Positions 1 through 8,168 are shown, numbered from the stretch's first letter. The stretch: 18,394 nt of DNA from an uncultured Spirochaetaceae bacterium (GCA_902772605.1 CACYBG010000199.1:1-18394), one strand, 5' to 3'. A program made the numbers and translations. The notes: a model not told the origin generated them from the letters alone.

Positions 1-623
1 GGATATGCCGGTTCATCCTGACTGACGGAAACCCTGAATCCGTTTGCGCCTGATTTTCCGACGGAAATCGAAATCCTTGCCGAAACGCCTGCATATGGTC
101 CCGTCATCAGTGGGGAAGACTGGTTGACCAGGTATGACATGTATCCGCCGTATGCATTGATGGTTACGTAAGGGTTGATTCTGAATCCAGCTTCACCGTA
201 AGCCCTCCAATAAAGGTCGGAAAGGGTGATGTCCCTTTTGCTTGATTCATCCTGTCCCTGACCCGGGTCGCTGATTCTGACTGATGTTGAATAGATGCCA
301 ACTGCACCGCCTGCGCCGAGGTGAATCCTGCTCATCGGATAGAAGAAGGCTCCGAGTCCCAATCCGCCGCCGAAAGAAGTCTGCATCGACGGCATGTTTG
401 ACTGACGCTCCAGTGAAAATGTTCCCTCGACGCCCGCCGTAAGGAATCCGAAAAGCTCAATGTCGGCCTGAATGAATCCCGAAAAAGCCGGGGTATAGTT
501 TTCCTGCAGGGGCATGAACATGGAAGGCGTAATTCTGAAAGTAAGATCCACGGCAGAAGCAGAAAAGATTGAAAAAATCTGCACCAAGGATAATGTCAAA
601 ACTCCCTTTAATTTCATTTTCAT
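1..623 (-). CDS. N-terminal part of an exported beta-rich (probable outer-membrane) protein, cut by the window edge
   Basis: Reading from the ATG at 621-623 on the minus strand gives an open frame of about 207 codons that leaves the window without a stop. The first 24 residues form a signal peptide (Lys-rich start, hydrophobic core, SASA before the likely cleavage at Val25). The mature part alternates short hydrophobic and polar stretches with many Gly and aromatic residues, for example GGGLGLGAFFYPMSRIHLG, as expected for a beta-barrel. The start is supported by an AAGGAG ribosome binding site about 8 nt upstream. I do not recognise the family. A surface or outer-membrane role is inferred from the signal peptide and composition only. 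The C-terminus, where a terminal Phe would be diagnostic, is outside the window. Confidence 0.75.
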   Translation of the reverse strand, partial: MKMKLKGVLTLSLVQIFSIFSASAVDLTFRITPSMFMPLQENYTPAFSGFIQADIELFGFLTAGVEGTFSLERQSNMPSMQTSFGGGLGLGAFFYPMSRIHLGAGGAVGIYSTSVRISDPGQGQDESSKRDITLSDLYWRAYGEAGFRINPYVTINAYGGYMSYLVNQSSPLMTGPYAGVSARISISVGKSGANGFRVSVSQDEPAY

Positions 624-744
624 TTATAAGTTCTCCTTTTTTTGTTTTGGTTGTCGGAGCATCATGCAGCGACCTGCTGAGCTCGAATTTTCAAGCACTC
701 GACGGCATTCCCCCTTATTGAATGTCGGGATTTATTTCTTAAAA

Positions 745-772
745 TTCATACCTTTCCATACTATTAAAACAA
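745..772 (-). promoter_or_regulatory. Candidate sigma-70-type promoter for the exported protein gene
   Basis: On the minus strand a TTGTTT box (767-772) and a TATGAA box (745-750) are 16 bp apart, roughly 120 bp upstream of the start codon. Both boxes are imperfect matches. The rest of 624-974 holds no convincing gene apart from the terminator at 918-949. Confidence 0.3.
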
Positions 773-917
773 TTTTTTCCCATGAAAGCAACGAAAAAAC
801 GGAAAAAAAGTCAATTTTTTGCCCGATATCAGGGTGCGGAAAATCAGTGCGAAACAGCCAGAAAAAAGAAAGAGAAGGGGTGAAAGAAGGTTAATTCTTA
901 AAACAATCTTAAATATT

Positions 918-949
918 AAACCCCACAAACCGTAAAGTCTGCGGGGTTT
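918..949 (-). terminator. Hairpin terminator of the chemotaxis receptor gene
   Basis: On the minus strand the arms AAACCCCGCA and TGTGGGGTTT form a 10-bp stem with one G-T wobble, about 25 nt after the receptor stop codon. The tail is AT-rich (AATATTT) rather than a pure T run. Confidence 0.7.
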
Positions 950-974
950 AATAATCGAAAATCGAAGAGTTTTC

Positions 975-2870
975 TTAGAGCTTGAATCCCTGAATCTGTT
1001 CCGAGATTCCGGCCATGCCCTTCTGATTTTCCTCGGACGACATGGAAACCTTCCTGACTGCATTTGAAATGCCCTGAAGACTCTGCATCATCGTTGCCAT
1101 CTGAGAGTTGATTGTCATGGTGATTTCTGACAGGTTTTTCATTTCATCGATGATTTGCTGTCCGCCTGCAACCATTTCGCTCGAACTGTTCGTAACGCTG
1201 TTCGTCGAATTCTTGATGCCCTGAATCGCCTTGAGGACGAGCTTGTTTCCTTCCGACTGCTCGACCATTGCATTCATGATTATGTTTTCCTGAGCCATGA
1301 CGGTCTGTGCAAGATTGTAGATGACGTCGAATTTCTGCTGGACTTCCCTGGTGTTGGTTGAAACCGATTCGATGGACTCGGAGAAGTCCTTGAGGTTTTC
1401 CTTGATTGCACGGCTCTGTCTGCTTGACTGTTCAGCAAGCTTCCTGATTTCATCCGCAACGACCGAGAATCCCTTTCCGGATTCACCTGCATGGGCGGCT
1501 TCGATTGCGGCGTTCATTGCAAGGAGGTTTGTCTGTGATGCAATGGACTGGATGATTGTTGTAGCCTCCATCAACATTGCGGACTGCTCGATGATTTTTT
1601 CTGCAGTCTTGACGGCAGTATCGACCGATGTGCGACCGTCGTCAGATGCCTGGGTCAATGAATTTACGCTTTCAGAGTTGTTCTGCAGAATCATGGTTAC
1701 GCTTTCGATGTTGGAAACCATTTCTTCAACTGCACTGGAAGATTCGTTTACGGCATCAACCTGAAAAGTGATGTTCGAATTGAGGTTGTTGGACCTTGAG
1801 ATTATCTGATTGACAGATGCGGCCGCTTCTTCGACACCACCGGTCTGTCTTTCCATCTGCTCCTGAACCTTGTGGATTCCTCCGGTAATCTGGGTGATTT
1901 CATCCTTTACCAGAAGCATTTCACGTTCGAGCTGCTCAGAATTGTGCGTGGTGGATTCAACCGAAGTCCTGAAATTCTTGAGCAGGTACTTGGTCCTTTT
2001 CTGAAGGCTGTTGAGGGAATTAACCATTTCGCCGAGTTCACAGCGGAGGAGTACGGGGATTTTTTCCGTAGTATAATTCTTCTGGGAAATGTCGCCTGAG
2101 AATTTATTGATTTTGCCGATTGTGTTGCTCACGTCCCTGAGGAGCACGTAAACGCCAACCAATCCGGTGATTATGGCAAATCCAGTGAACGGGAACACGC
2201 GGCTGAAAAGCAGTTTTGTGGTTTGAATCGTCCTGTTTCCCGGTACGGAGAAAATCGATTCCGTCATCAGTACGAGGCCGACGAAGTTAAAGAGCATGAC
2301 CAGTATGCTTCGCATTATGAATGAATAAGTCTGATACTCCTTCTTGTATGGAAGCCAGGTCAGTGAATTCTCAAGCTTGGCAACGAAAAGTATGTATGAC
2401 AGAACGGAAAGAGCACAGAGTCCGCCGAACGAAAGCGTGAAGCAGTAGTAGATGTAAGACTCGCCCAGAAAAGCCTCAGGCTGAAAGCCCTTTGCCTTGT
2501 TGTAGAAGCCGACCAAAAGAGGAACGATTGCAGAAAAGGAAACCGGTATGGAAAAACAGAGCGTCTCGCCGATTTTTACGGTCCTGTTTGTCCTTTGGAT
2601 TGATTCGTCGGATCCGTCGTATTCCCTGAACCTTCCGTCCATCCAGAAATAAAGGATGAAAGGCGAAACCAATGAGACGATGTATAACGTGATGTATATC
2701 GGATTGAGCATGAATTTCAATGCTTCATCCTGAGTGAATCCTCCCGTTATGAGCGTAAAGGGAGTGAAAAACGTAAGCGGTGAAATGAATGAAAAGAACA
2801 TGAATACGAAAACCTTCTTCGGAACCGTATTCATTCCATTTGCTGCATTCGATATATTTTGTTCCGTCAT
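975..2870 (-). CDS. Methyl-accepting chemotaxis protein with a six-helix membrane sensor region
   Basis: A 631-residue receptor that would signal to CheA/CheW to steer motility. Hydrophobic segments lie near residues 18-42, 56-77, 104-124, 140-164, 186-206 and 222-246. A HAMP-like linker follows (about 247-298), then a long coiled-coil signalling domain. The conserved hairpin tip is plain around residues 443-480, including QTNLLAMNAAIEAAHAGE and GFSVVADEIRKLAEQSS. The loops between helices are short, so there is no classical periplasmic ligand-binding domain and the stimulus may be sensed in or at the membrane. The C-terminus (GFKL) has no obvious CheR-tethering pentapeptide. An AGAGG site precedes the ATG. 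A sigma-28 promoter lies about 75 bp upstream and a terminator follows, so it is a single-gene unit of the motility regulon. The ligand cannot be told from sequence. Confidence 0.95.
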   Translation of the reverse strand: MTEQNISNAANGMNTVPKKVFVFMFFSFISPLTFFTPFTLITGGFTQDEALKFMLNPIYITLYIVSLVSPFILYFWMDGRFREYDGSDESIQRTNRTVKIGETLCFSIPVSFSAIVPLLVGFYNKAKGFQPEAFLGESYIYYCFTLSFGGLCALSVLSYILFVAKLENSLTWLPYKKEYQTYSFIMRSILVMLFNFVGLVLMTESIFSVPGNRTIQTTKLLFSRVFPFTGFAIITGLVGVYVLLRDVSNTIGKINKFSGDISQKNYTTEKIPVLLRCELGEMVNSLNSLQKRTKYLLKNFRTSVESTTHNSEQLEREMLLVKDEITQITGGIHKVQEQMERQTGGVEEAAASVNQIISRSNNLNSNITFQVDAVNESSSAVEEMVSNIESVTMILQNNSESVNSLTQASDDGRTSVDTAVKTAEKIIEQSAMLMEATTIIQSIASQTNLLAMNAAIEAAHAGESGKGFSVVADEIRKLAEQSSRQSRAIKENLKDFSESIESVSTNTREVQQKFDVIYNLAQTVMAQENIIMNAMVEQSEGNKLVLKAIQGIKNSTNSVTNSSSEMVAGGQQIIDEMKNLSEITMTINSQMATMMQSLQGISNAVRKVSMSSEENQKGMAGISEQIQGFKL

Positions 2871-2943
2871 TTTAAACCTCTTTTATGCCGGTTCTTGAAT
2901 TCCATAGGCTCCATCCGATGGATTAAAAAACCTTCCACTCGAA

Positions 2944-2970
2944 TTATCGGAAAGGCGGTTTGGAAATTTA
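2944..2970 (-). promoter_or_regulatory. Sigma-28 (FliA-type) promoter of the chemotaxis receptor gene
   Basis: The minus strand reads TAAATTTC (2963-2970), 11 bp, then TCCGATAA (2944-2951). The enteric FliA consensus is TAAAGTTT-N11-GCCGATAA, so the spacing is exact and most positions match. The predicted start site is near 2936, giving a leader of about 65 nt. A sigma-28 promoter in front of an MCP gene makes biological sense. Confidence 0.8.
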
Positions 2971-3032
2971 AGGAAAAAAAATCACAAACTAAATAGGAAG
3001 ACGGATCTTAAAATATCCTTAGAGATGTTCAA

Positions 3033-3146
3033 ATGCCGTATAAATTTGCGGAAGCAGGATATGATGATAATGTCAAGAAAATCTGGAGGGAAAAAGCTGA
3101 TGAGGCGGACTTGCATGAATCGATGACATACCCCCACCCCCTATAA
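3033..3146 (+). CDS. Possible 37-residue small ORF, doubtful
   Basis: An ATG at 3033 opens a 37-codon frame (MPYKFAEAGYDDNVKKIWR... ending in MTYPHPL) with a balanced, protein-like composition in an otherwise empty 320-bp gap. It has no good ribosome binding site, and its 3' end lies inside the imperfect inverted repeat at 3125-3178. It could be the decayed end of a lost gene or chance. I recognise no family. Confidence 0.15.
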   Translation: MPYKFAEAGYDDNVKKIWREKADEADLHESMTYPHPL

Positions 3147-3178
3147 TCGGTTTCAAATACGAGGGTAGGGTATATGTC
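3125..3178 (-). terminator. Imperfect inverted repeat downstream of metH, possible terminator
   Basis: Arms at 3125-3142 and 3161-3178 can pair over 18 positions (GACATA...TATGTC outer part, CCC/GGG blocks inside) with about four mismatches and an 18-nt loop. It lies 16-69 nt past the metH stop. No T run follows, so it may be a factor-assisted terminator or 3'-end stabiliser rather than a classic intrinsic one. Confidence 0.4.
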
Positions 3179-3193
3179 CCTCTACTCAAAAAA

Positions 3194-5674
3194 TCAGCTT
3201 GAAAAGACCCTTTGAGCAAACTTTACGGTTTCCATTGCATCCTTTCCGTAATAGTCCGCACCTATCATGTCGGCGTATTCCTGGGTCAGGACGGCTCCAC
3301 CAACGCACACCTTGCACCACGGAGCTTTTTCACGGAGCTGCTTTATGGTTTCCGCCATTGATGGAACCGTTGTCGTCATGAGAGCACTCAATCCCACCAG
3401 CATGATTTTTTCTGCAACGACAGTCTCGACGATTTTTTCAGGAGGAACGTCCTTGCCAAGGTCTATCACCCGGAAACTGTAGTTTTCAAGCAGGACCTTC
3501 ACGATGTTCTTTCCGATATCGTGGATGTCTCCCTTGACCGTTGCAACTACAACCGAGCCTTTCGGTTCCTCCGTCTTTCCGCTCTTTTCAAGCTTTTCCT
3601 TGATGACGTCGAAAGCATACTTTGCAGCCTCGGCACTCATCAGAAGCTGCGGAAGGTATACCTTCTTTTCCTCGAAACCTTTTCCCACCACGTCCAGAGC
3701 TGGAATTATGTGTCCGTTTATTACGGTCATGGAGTCGGTCGTTTCAAGAAGGAGCTCGGCTTCCTTTCGGCTGTTGTCCTTCATCCCCTTTACTATCGCA
3801 TATTTAAGTCCGCTCATTTCTCCGCCGGAAGATTTTGCTTCGGTCGCAGATGGGGATTTCTGTCCTGCAACGGGAACGCTCTGACTCATCAGCTCGGAAT
3901 ATTTTTCAGCGAACGATATGTACCTCAGGCACTGTGCATCGTATCCGGAGAGAGTGCAGAAACATGTCCAGGCCTTCATCATCTCCACGGAATTCGGATT
4001 CATGATTGCCGCACTGAGTCCGTTCTGCATCGCCATGGTAAAGAATGTTGCGGTCACGATTTCCCTGAGCGGAAGACCGAATGAAACGTTTGAAACGCCA
4101 AGGATTGTATTGCCGTTCCTTACATGCCTTACGTATTTTACGGTTTCCAGTGTTGCAAGAGCCGCATGATCGTCGGATGAAATGGCCATTGCAAGAGGAT
4201 CAATGATTATGTTCTTGCGGCTTATTCCGTAGTCGGCTGCACGTGCATAGATTTTTTCAACTATTGCAATCCTGCCTTCCGCTGTTTCGGGGATTCCGCC
4301 TTCATCCAGGGTAAGGGCAACGACAAGTCCTCCGTATTTCTTTACGAGCGGAAAAACTGCTTTCATGACCTCTTCCTTTCCGTTCACGGAATTTATGAGG
4401 GGCTTTCCGTTGTAAATCCTCAGTGCCTTTTCCATTGCAATCGGATCGGACGTATCTAGCTGAAGCGGAAGTTCCGTAACTCCCTGAAGTTCCTTGACGA
4501 CGTTTTCGAGCATTGCAACTTCATTGATTTCAGGAAGTCCGACATTTACGTCAAGAACCTGTGCACCCTTCGACTCCTGGGTTATGCCTTCGTTCAATAT
4601 GTACGGAATGTCGTTCTGCCGGAGAGCTTCCTTAAAGCGTTTCTTGCCGGTCGGATTTATCCTTTCTCCAATCAGCACCGGAGCCTTTCCGAATTCAACG
4701 AACCTTGAACAGGACGTAATCGATGATATGCCCTTGTCTTTCGGATATTCCGGCACAATCCTTTTCTGTCCTTCAAGCTCCCTGACCTTTTCCACCAGAA
4801 GCCTGATGTGTTCGGGCGTAGTTCCGCAGCATCCACCGACGACAAGCGCACCTTCCTCACAGAACGAAGAGACGATTTCCGCAAACCTTTCGGGCGTAAC
4901 GTCGTATACGGTCTTTCCGTTTTCGCTTCTTGGAAGTCCGGCATTCGGATTTACTATGACGGGTAGGGAAGCCGCCTTTGTCAAAAGCGATACGATGGGC
5001 TTCATCTGTTCGGGACCAAGGCTGCAGTTCATTCCGAGTGCAGTTACACCAAGCCCCTCCAGAACGGAAACCATTACGTCGGGAGAAGAACCTGTCAGCG
5101 ACTTTGCATCCTGATCGTAAACCGTCGTTACGAAAATCGGAAGGTCAACGCCGGATTCTTCCATCGCTTCCTTTGCGGCAATAACGGCAGCCTTTGCTTC
5201 ATAGACGTCGTTCATGGTCTCTATCAGAATCAGGTCTATGTCCTGCTTCAGTGCAATCGAAAATGATCTTTTAAAAAGGAATACGGCATCATTAAACGAA
5301 AGGTCTCCGAGCGGTTTCAAAAGTTTGCCGCACGAACCTATGTCGAATGCAATGAAGTGAGGCTCATCGTTTTCCATTTCGATTTTCTTTCTGGCTTCGT
5401 TTGCATTTTTCACGGCTGCACTTATAATCTGTTCGAGCGTATAAGACTTGATGCCTGAGAATTTCGTTTCAAATGCTCCGAACGTATTCGTATTGACGAT
5501 GTTTGCACCGCTCTTGAAATATGAATAGTTCAGCTCGACTATGTTTTCGCTCCGCTCTATGTTCCAGTTTTCAGGAAGTTCTCCCGGCTGCAATCCCATG
5601 CCCTGCAGAACAGAACCTGTGCCACCGTCGCAAAAGAGTATCCTCTTGCCCAGGCATTCCCTTACATCACGCAT
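3194..5674 (-). CDS. metH: Cobalamin-dependent methionine synthase lacking the C-terminal reactivation domain
   Basis: This enzyme transfers a methyl group from methyl-THF through cobalamin to homocysteine, giving methionine in the cytoplasm. From the chosen start it has 826 residues. The homocysteine domain (about 1-310) carries zinc ligands Cys217 (in NCSLGP) and Cys282/Cys283 (in GGCCGTTPEH). The pterin domain (about 331-585) starts at IGERINPTGKKRFKEAL. The cobalamin cap and binding domain (about 622-826) has Asp716-x-His718-x-x-Gly721 in GDIHDIGKN, His718 being the expected axial ligand. The roughly 330-residue AdoMet-reactivation domain of E. coli MetH (about 1227 residues) is missing and is encoded by the gene just upstream. 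Start MRDVREC is preferred over an ATG 22 codons upstream because GGAG sits 6 nt before it and the known N-terminal homology begins there. It overlaps the upstream gene by 8 nt, so the two are probably translationally coupled. Confidence 0.95.
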   Translation of the reverse strand: MRDVRECLGKRILFCDGGTGSVLQGMGLQPGELPENWNIERSENIVELNYSYFKSGANIVNTNTFGAFETKFSGIKSYTLEQIISAAVKNANEARKKIEMENDEPHFIAFDIGSCGKLLKPLGDLSFNDAVFLFKRSFSIALKQDIDLILIETMNDVYEAKAAVIAAKEAMEESGVDLPIFVTTVYDQDAKSLTGSSPDVMVSVLEGLGVTALGMNCSLGPEQMKPIVSLLTKAASLPVIVNPNAGLPRSENGKTVYDVTPERFAEIVSSFCEEGALVVGGCCGTTPEHIRLLVEKVRELEGQKRIVPEYPKDKGISSITSCSRFVEFGKAPVLIGERINPTGKKRFKEALRQNDIPYILNEGITQESKGAQVLDVNVGLPEINEVAMLENVVKELQGVTELPLQLDTSDPIAMEKALRIYNGKPLINSVNGKEEVMKAVFPLVKKYGGLVVALTLDEGGIPETAEGRIAIVEKIYARAADYGISRKNIIIDPLAMAISSDDHAALATLETVKYVRHVRNGNTILGVSNVSFGLPLREIVTATFFTMAMQNGLSAAIMNPNSVEMMKAWTCFCTLSGYDAQCLRYISFAEKYSELMSQSVPVAGQKSPSATEAKSSGGEMSGLKYAIVKGMKDNSRKEAELLLETTDSMTVINGHIIPALDVVGKGFEEKKVYLPQLLMSAEAAKYAFDVIKEKLEKSGKTEEPKGSVVVATVKGDIHDIGKNIVKVLLENYSFRVIDLGKDVPPEKIVETVVAEKIMLVGLSALMTTTVPSMAETIKQLREKAPWCKVCVGGAVLTQEYADMIGADYYGKDAMETVKFAQRVFSS

Positions 5675-6356
5675 GTTTCTCTCCAATTTCCACGGTCCCG
5701 GATTCTTCTGAACCGTAATTTTTCGGCCTGACTCCGACAAATGCCGTCACGGATTTTTCCGGCGCCATTATCAGCGAGTCCATAAGCGTAAGGCCTATTT
5801 TCCTGCAGTCGAGTATCTTGAATACCGTCTTCTGATATTCGAGCGGTACATCTCCGAATCCAGGACTGTACCTTGGACGGGTGACGCAATCATCCTCCGC
5901 CGCCATCGACTTGAATTTTCTGCAAAGCATGTCGCAATATTCTTCTATAAACATGGCTCCCGCAGCCTGCATTACCACGGACCTGGACGGTTCAATCCTC
6001 TGGGCCTTCTGTATTTCCCTGTCGACTTTCGGTCCCAGGGTCGCCGCAAAGATGAAGATGGAAGTACAGCCCGCAAGGAATTTCGAAAGCTGTCTGCTTT
6101 CTATCTTATGCTCGCTTCCATTGCATCCGAAAAAAATCGTCCCGTCCGAAATCCTCATCGGATAACAGACGTATACTGCCTGAGGAAAAATCAAATCCTG
6201 AAACTGCTCGACGACATCCTTCGCAACGCCACCGACCGCACCATCAGGATTTTTCCTGTCCTTCAATGCATATCCCATGTATCGGAAAACCTCCTCCATG
6301 TCGGGAATGAGGGAGGCCGAATCAGTCCTGTCAACAAAAAGGGAAGAGTAGGTCAT
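5667..6356 (-). CDS. Stand-alone methionine synthase reactivation domain protein
   Basis: A 229-residue protein matching the vitamin-B12-dependent methionine synthase activation domain family. The AdoMet-binding signature is visible as RYSPGFGDVPLEYQK (Arg162 to Lys176; E. coli MetH has the related RxSPGY). TLGPKVDREI (107-116) is also typical. Its role would be to bind AdoMet and reductively remethylate cob(II)alamin formed when MetH oxidises. It has about 230 residues rather than the roughly 330 of the E. coli domain. A comparable split is known in Thermotoga maritima, where TM0269 is a separate reactivation protein. It starts 3 nt after the metF stop with no clear Shine-Dalgarno sequence, and its stop overlaps the metH start, so coupling along metF-this gene-metH is likely. 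The N-terminal 50 residues show no motif I can name. Confidence 0.88.
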   Translation of the reverse strand: MTYSSLFVDRTDSASLIPDMEEVFRYMGYALKDRKNPDGAVGGVAKDVVEQFQDLIFPQAVYVCYPMRISDGTIFFGCNGSEHKIESRQLSKFLAGCTSIFIFAATLGPKVDREIQKAQRIEPSRSVVMQAAGAMFIEEYCDMLCRKFKSMAAEDDCVTRPRYSPGFGDVPLEYQKTVFKILDCRKIGLTLMDSLIMAPEKSVTAFVGVRPKNYGSEESGTVEIGEKHA

Positions 6357-6359
6357 TTT

Positions 6360-7220
6360 CTATTTGACGATGCTCGAAAGATTTTCGCGGATTTTCTTTG
6401 CTACGATTCCCTTGTTCATTGAATAGACGTGAACATGGGTGATTCCGTTTGCAAACAGGTCGATTATCTGCTCGGTAGCATATGCGATTCCTGCCTGTGT
6501 CATTGCCTCTGGATCGTCTCCGAATTTATCGGAAATGAATTTGAAGCGGGGAGGAAGGCATGAACCGGAAAGTTTCAGAATCCTTTCAATCTGCTTTCCG
6601 TTGGTTACGGGCATGATTCCAGGAAGGACCGGCACATTGATTCCCGCAGACCTGAGCTTGTAAAGATAGTTGTACATTATGTTGTTGTCAAAAAACATCT
6701 GGGTCGTAAGGAATTCGCATCCGGCATCAATTTTCTTCTTCAGGTTCTCGATGTCTTCCTTTTGGTTCTTGGAATCGGGATGTCCTTCAGGATAGCATGC
6801 ACCACCTATGCAGAAACCTCCGAATTTCTTTATCTCGGATGCAAGTTCGCTTGCGTAATGATATTCAAGGTTGTCTACGGACATGCCCTGCGGAATGTCG
6901 CCGCGAAGTGCAAGTATGTTTTCTATGCCTGCATCACGAAGCTTTACGAGCTGGGTCTCTACGTCTTTCCTTGTCGATGATATGCATGAAAGGTGTGCCA
7001 GTGCAACGACGTTCTTCTGCTGGATTTCCCTTGCAATCGACACGGTGTATTCGCTCGTTCCGCCACCCGCTCCATAGGTCACGCTCATGAACGAAGGCTT
7101 GTTATCTGCAATGGAATCTACCGCAGCCTGTACCGATTCATAGGCGGTTTCCGTTTTCGGTGGGAAAACCTCGAACGAAAGGCCGAAGTTCTCTGATTTT
7201 AATATTTCACTTATTTTCAT
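6360..7220 (-). CDS. metF: 5,10-methylenetetrahydrofolate reductase
   Basis: This flavoenzyme makes the 5-methyl-THF used by MetH. The protein has 286 residues (E. coli MetF has 296) and is a TIM-barrel FAD enzyme. Family hallmarks are FEVFPPKTE near the N-terminus (Glu17 is the expected catalytic glutamate), FMSVTYGAGGGT, ALRGDIP, and GGACYPEGHPDS in the flavin region, followed by FLTTQMFFDN and PVLPGIMPV. The start at 7220 (MKISEI) is chosen because GGGG lies 6 nt upstream. An adjacent ATG at 7221-7223 is equally possible, while the longer frame upstream would run into btuF on the other strand. It is the first gene of the metF-reactivation-metH operon. The divergent promoter with btuF lies in the 36-40 bp upstream. 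Confidence 0.95.
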   Translation of the reverse strand: MKISEILKSENFGLSFEVFPPKTETAYESVQAAVDSIADNKPSFMSVTYGAGGGTSEYTVSIAREIQQKNVVALAHLSCISSTRKDVETQLVKLRDAGIENILALRGDIPQGMSVDNLEYHYASELASEIKKFGGFCIGGACYPEGHPDSKNQKEDIENLKKKIDAGCEFLTTQMFFDNNIMYNYLYKLRSAGINVPVLPGIMPVTNGKQIERILKLSGSCLPPRFKFISDKFGDDPEAMTQAGIAYATEQIIDLFANGITHVHVYSMNKGIVAKKIRENLSSIVK

Positions 7221-7259
7221 CATATTCCCCTTTAGGTTGATTAACGGTATAATACTAGC
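7221..7259. promoter_or_regulatory. Compact divergent promoter region between metF and btuF
   Basis: The gap is under 40 bp. On the plus strand a perfect TATAAT lies at 7248-7253, placing the start site at about 7260, the A of the btuF ATG. No good -35 box is seen. On the minus strand TATTAT occupies 7249-7254, also with a weak -35, and could serve metF. The two -10 boxes overlap, so polymerase could hardly occupy both at once. There is no room for a cobalamin or SAM riboswitch. Confidence 0.55.
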
Positions 7260-8153
7260 ATGAAAAGAATTTTTTTTAAACACGCTTTCATTTTTGTTTT
7301 GGTTGCGCTGATTGGCGTACAGGCATTTGCAAGGGACTTCCCGGCTACAGTCCAGGATAAAACGGGTCATTCCGTCACCATGGAAAAAAAGCCGGTGAAA
7401 ATCATTTCGCTTGGAGCGGCATCAACGGAAATCCTTTATGCAGTGGGAGCCGAAAAACAGATAGCCGCAGTAGCAGACGTTTCCAACTATCCTGAAAGTG
7501 CAAAGAAACTTCCGAAGATAGGCGGATTCGATGCAAAGACCATCAGCCTTGAAAAGATAGTCGCGTTCAGGCCCGACCTGATAATCATCTACAGCGGGAT
7601 GCACGACTTCCTGATTCCTTCGTTCGAAAAATTCAAGATACCGTATTACGTTTCAAACGATGCAACGGTTTCCGACGTAATCGATGAAATCATGGACATT
7701 GCAATCCTTACCGGACACAAATCAACGGGAAGCAGCCTCGTAAAGAAATACAATAAAATAGTAGAAGACATATCAAAGGCGACGAAATCATCGGGAAAAG
7801 ACAGGCCGAACGTTTTCTGGGAAGTCTACAACGCACCCTACATGAGTGCAGGAAACAAATCCTTCATCAACGACGTCATTTCAATCAGCGGAGGAAGGAA
7901 CATATTTGAAGACGTAGACCAGGCCTATCCCGTCGTGAGTGAGGAAACCATAATTGCATCAAACCCGGACATCATCCTGCTTCCGAACGACATGTACAGC
8001 TCAAGCGATACCGTAAAGACAAGGCATGGATGGCAGAACATCAACGCCGTCAAAAACGGAAAAATCGTGATAATCAATGCGGACGTCTATACCAGATCGG
8101 GTCCAAGGATTTTCGATGCACTGCAGGAACTCTACAGAATCCTCTACAGATAG
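7260..8153 (+). CDS. btuF: Periplasmic substrate-binding protein of a corrinoid (or siderophore/haem) ABC importer
   Basis: A 297-residue class III binding protein. A signal peptide spans residues 1-24 (KRIFFKH, hydrophobic core, AFA before Arg25); no lipobox Cys is seen, so it is probably soluble in the periplasm. The fold is supported by KIISLGAASTEILYAVGA near residue 47, LEKIVAFRPDLIII, NPDIILLPN and the C-terminal SGPRIFDALQELYRILY, all usual in BtuF/FhuD/TroA-like proteins. Substrate cannot be read directly. Cobalamin is inferred from its place back-to-back with metF-metH, whose product needs cobalamin. No ribosome binding site precedes the ATG, and the TATAAT box ends 6 nt before it, so translation may be leaderless. 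It is followed by the permease gene after 15 nt. Confidence 0.8.
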   Translation: MKRIFFKHAFIFVLVALIGVQAFARDFPATVQDKTGHSVTMEKKPVKIISLGAASTEILYAVGAEKQIAAVADVSNYPESAKKLPKIGGFDAKTISLEKIVAFRPDLIIIYSGMHDFLIPSFEKFKIPYYVSNDATVSDVIDEIMDIAILTGHKSTGSSLVKKYNKIVEDISKATKSSGKDRPNVFWEVYNAPYMSAGNKSFINDVISISGGRNIFEDVDQAYPVVSEETIIASNPDIILLPNDMYSSSDTVKTRHGWQNINAVKNGKIVIINADVYTRSGPRIFDALQELYRILYR

Positions 8154-8168
8154 GTCCGGACAGAATTG

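Noticed and set aside
514..894. 126-codon plus-strand frame
   Set aside because: Its first part is the antisense of the signal-peptide gene at 1-623. The rest is A/T runs and low-complexity sequence with no ribosome binding site.
5675..5740. Upstream ATG extending MetH by 22 residues
   Set aside because: It lies deep in the reactivation gene, has no homology to MetH proteins, and the ATG at 5674 has a good ribosome binding site.
7221..7370. Longer metF frame starting at 7370
   Set aside because: It overlaps the btuF signal peptide region on the other strand. MetF homology and a ribosome binding site place the start at 7220.
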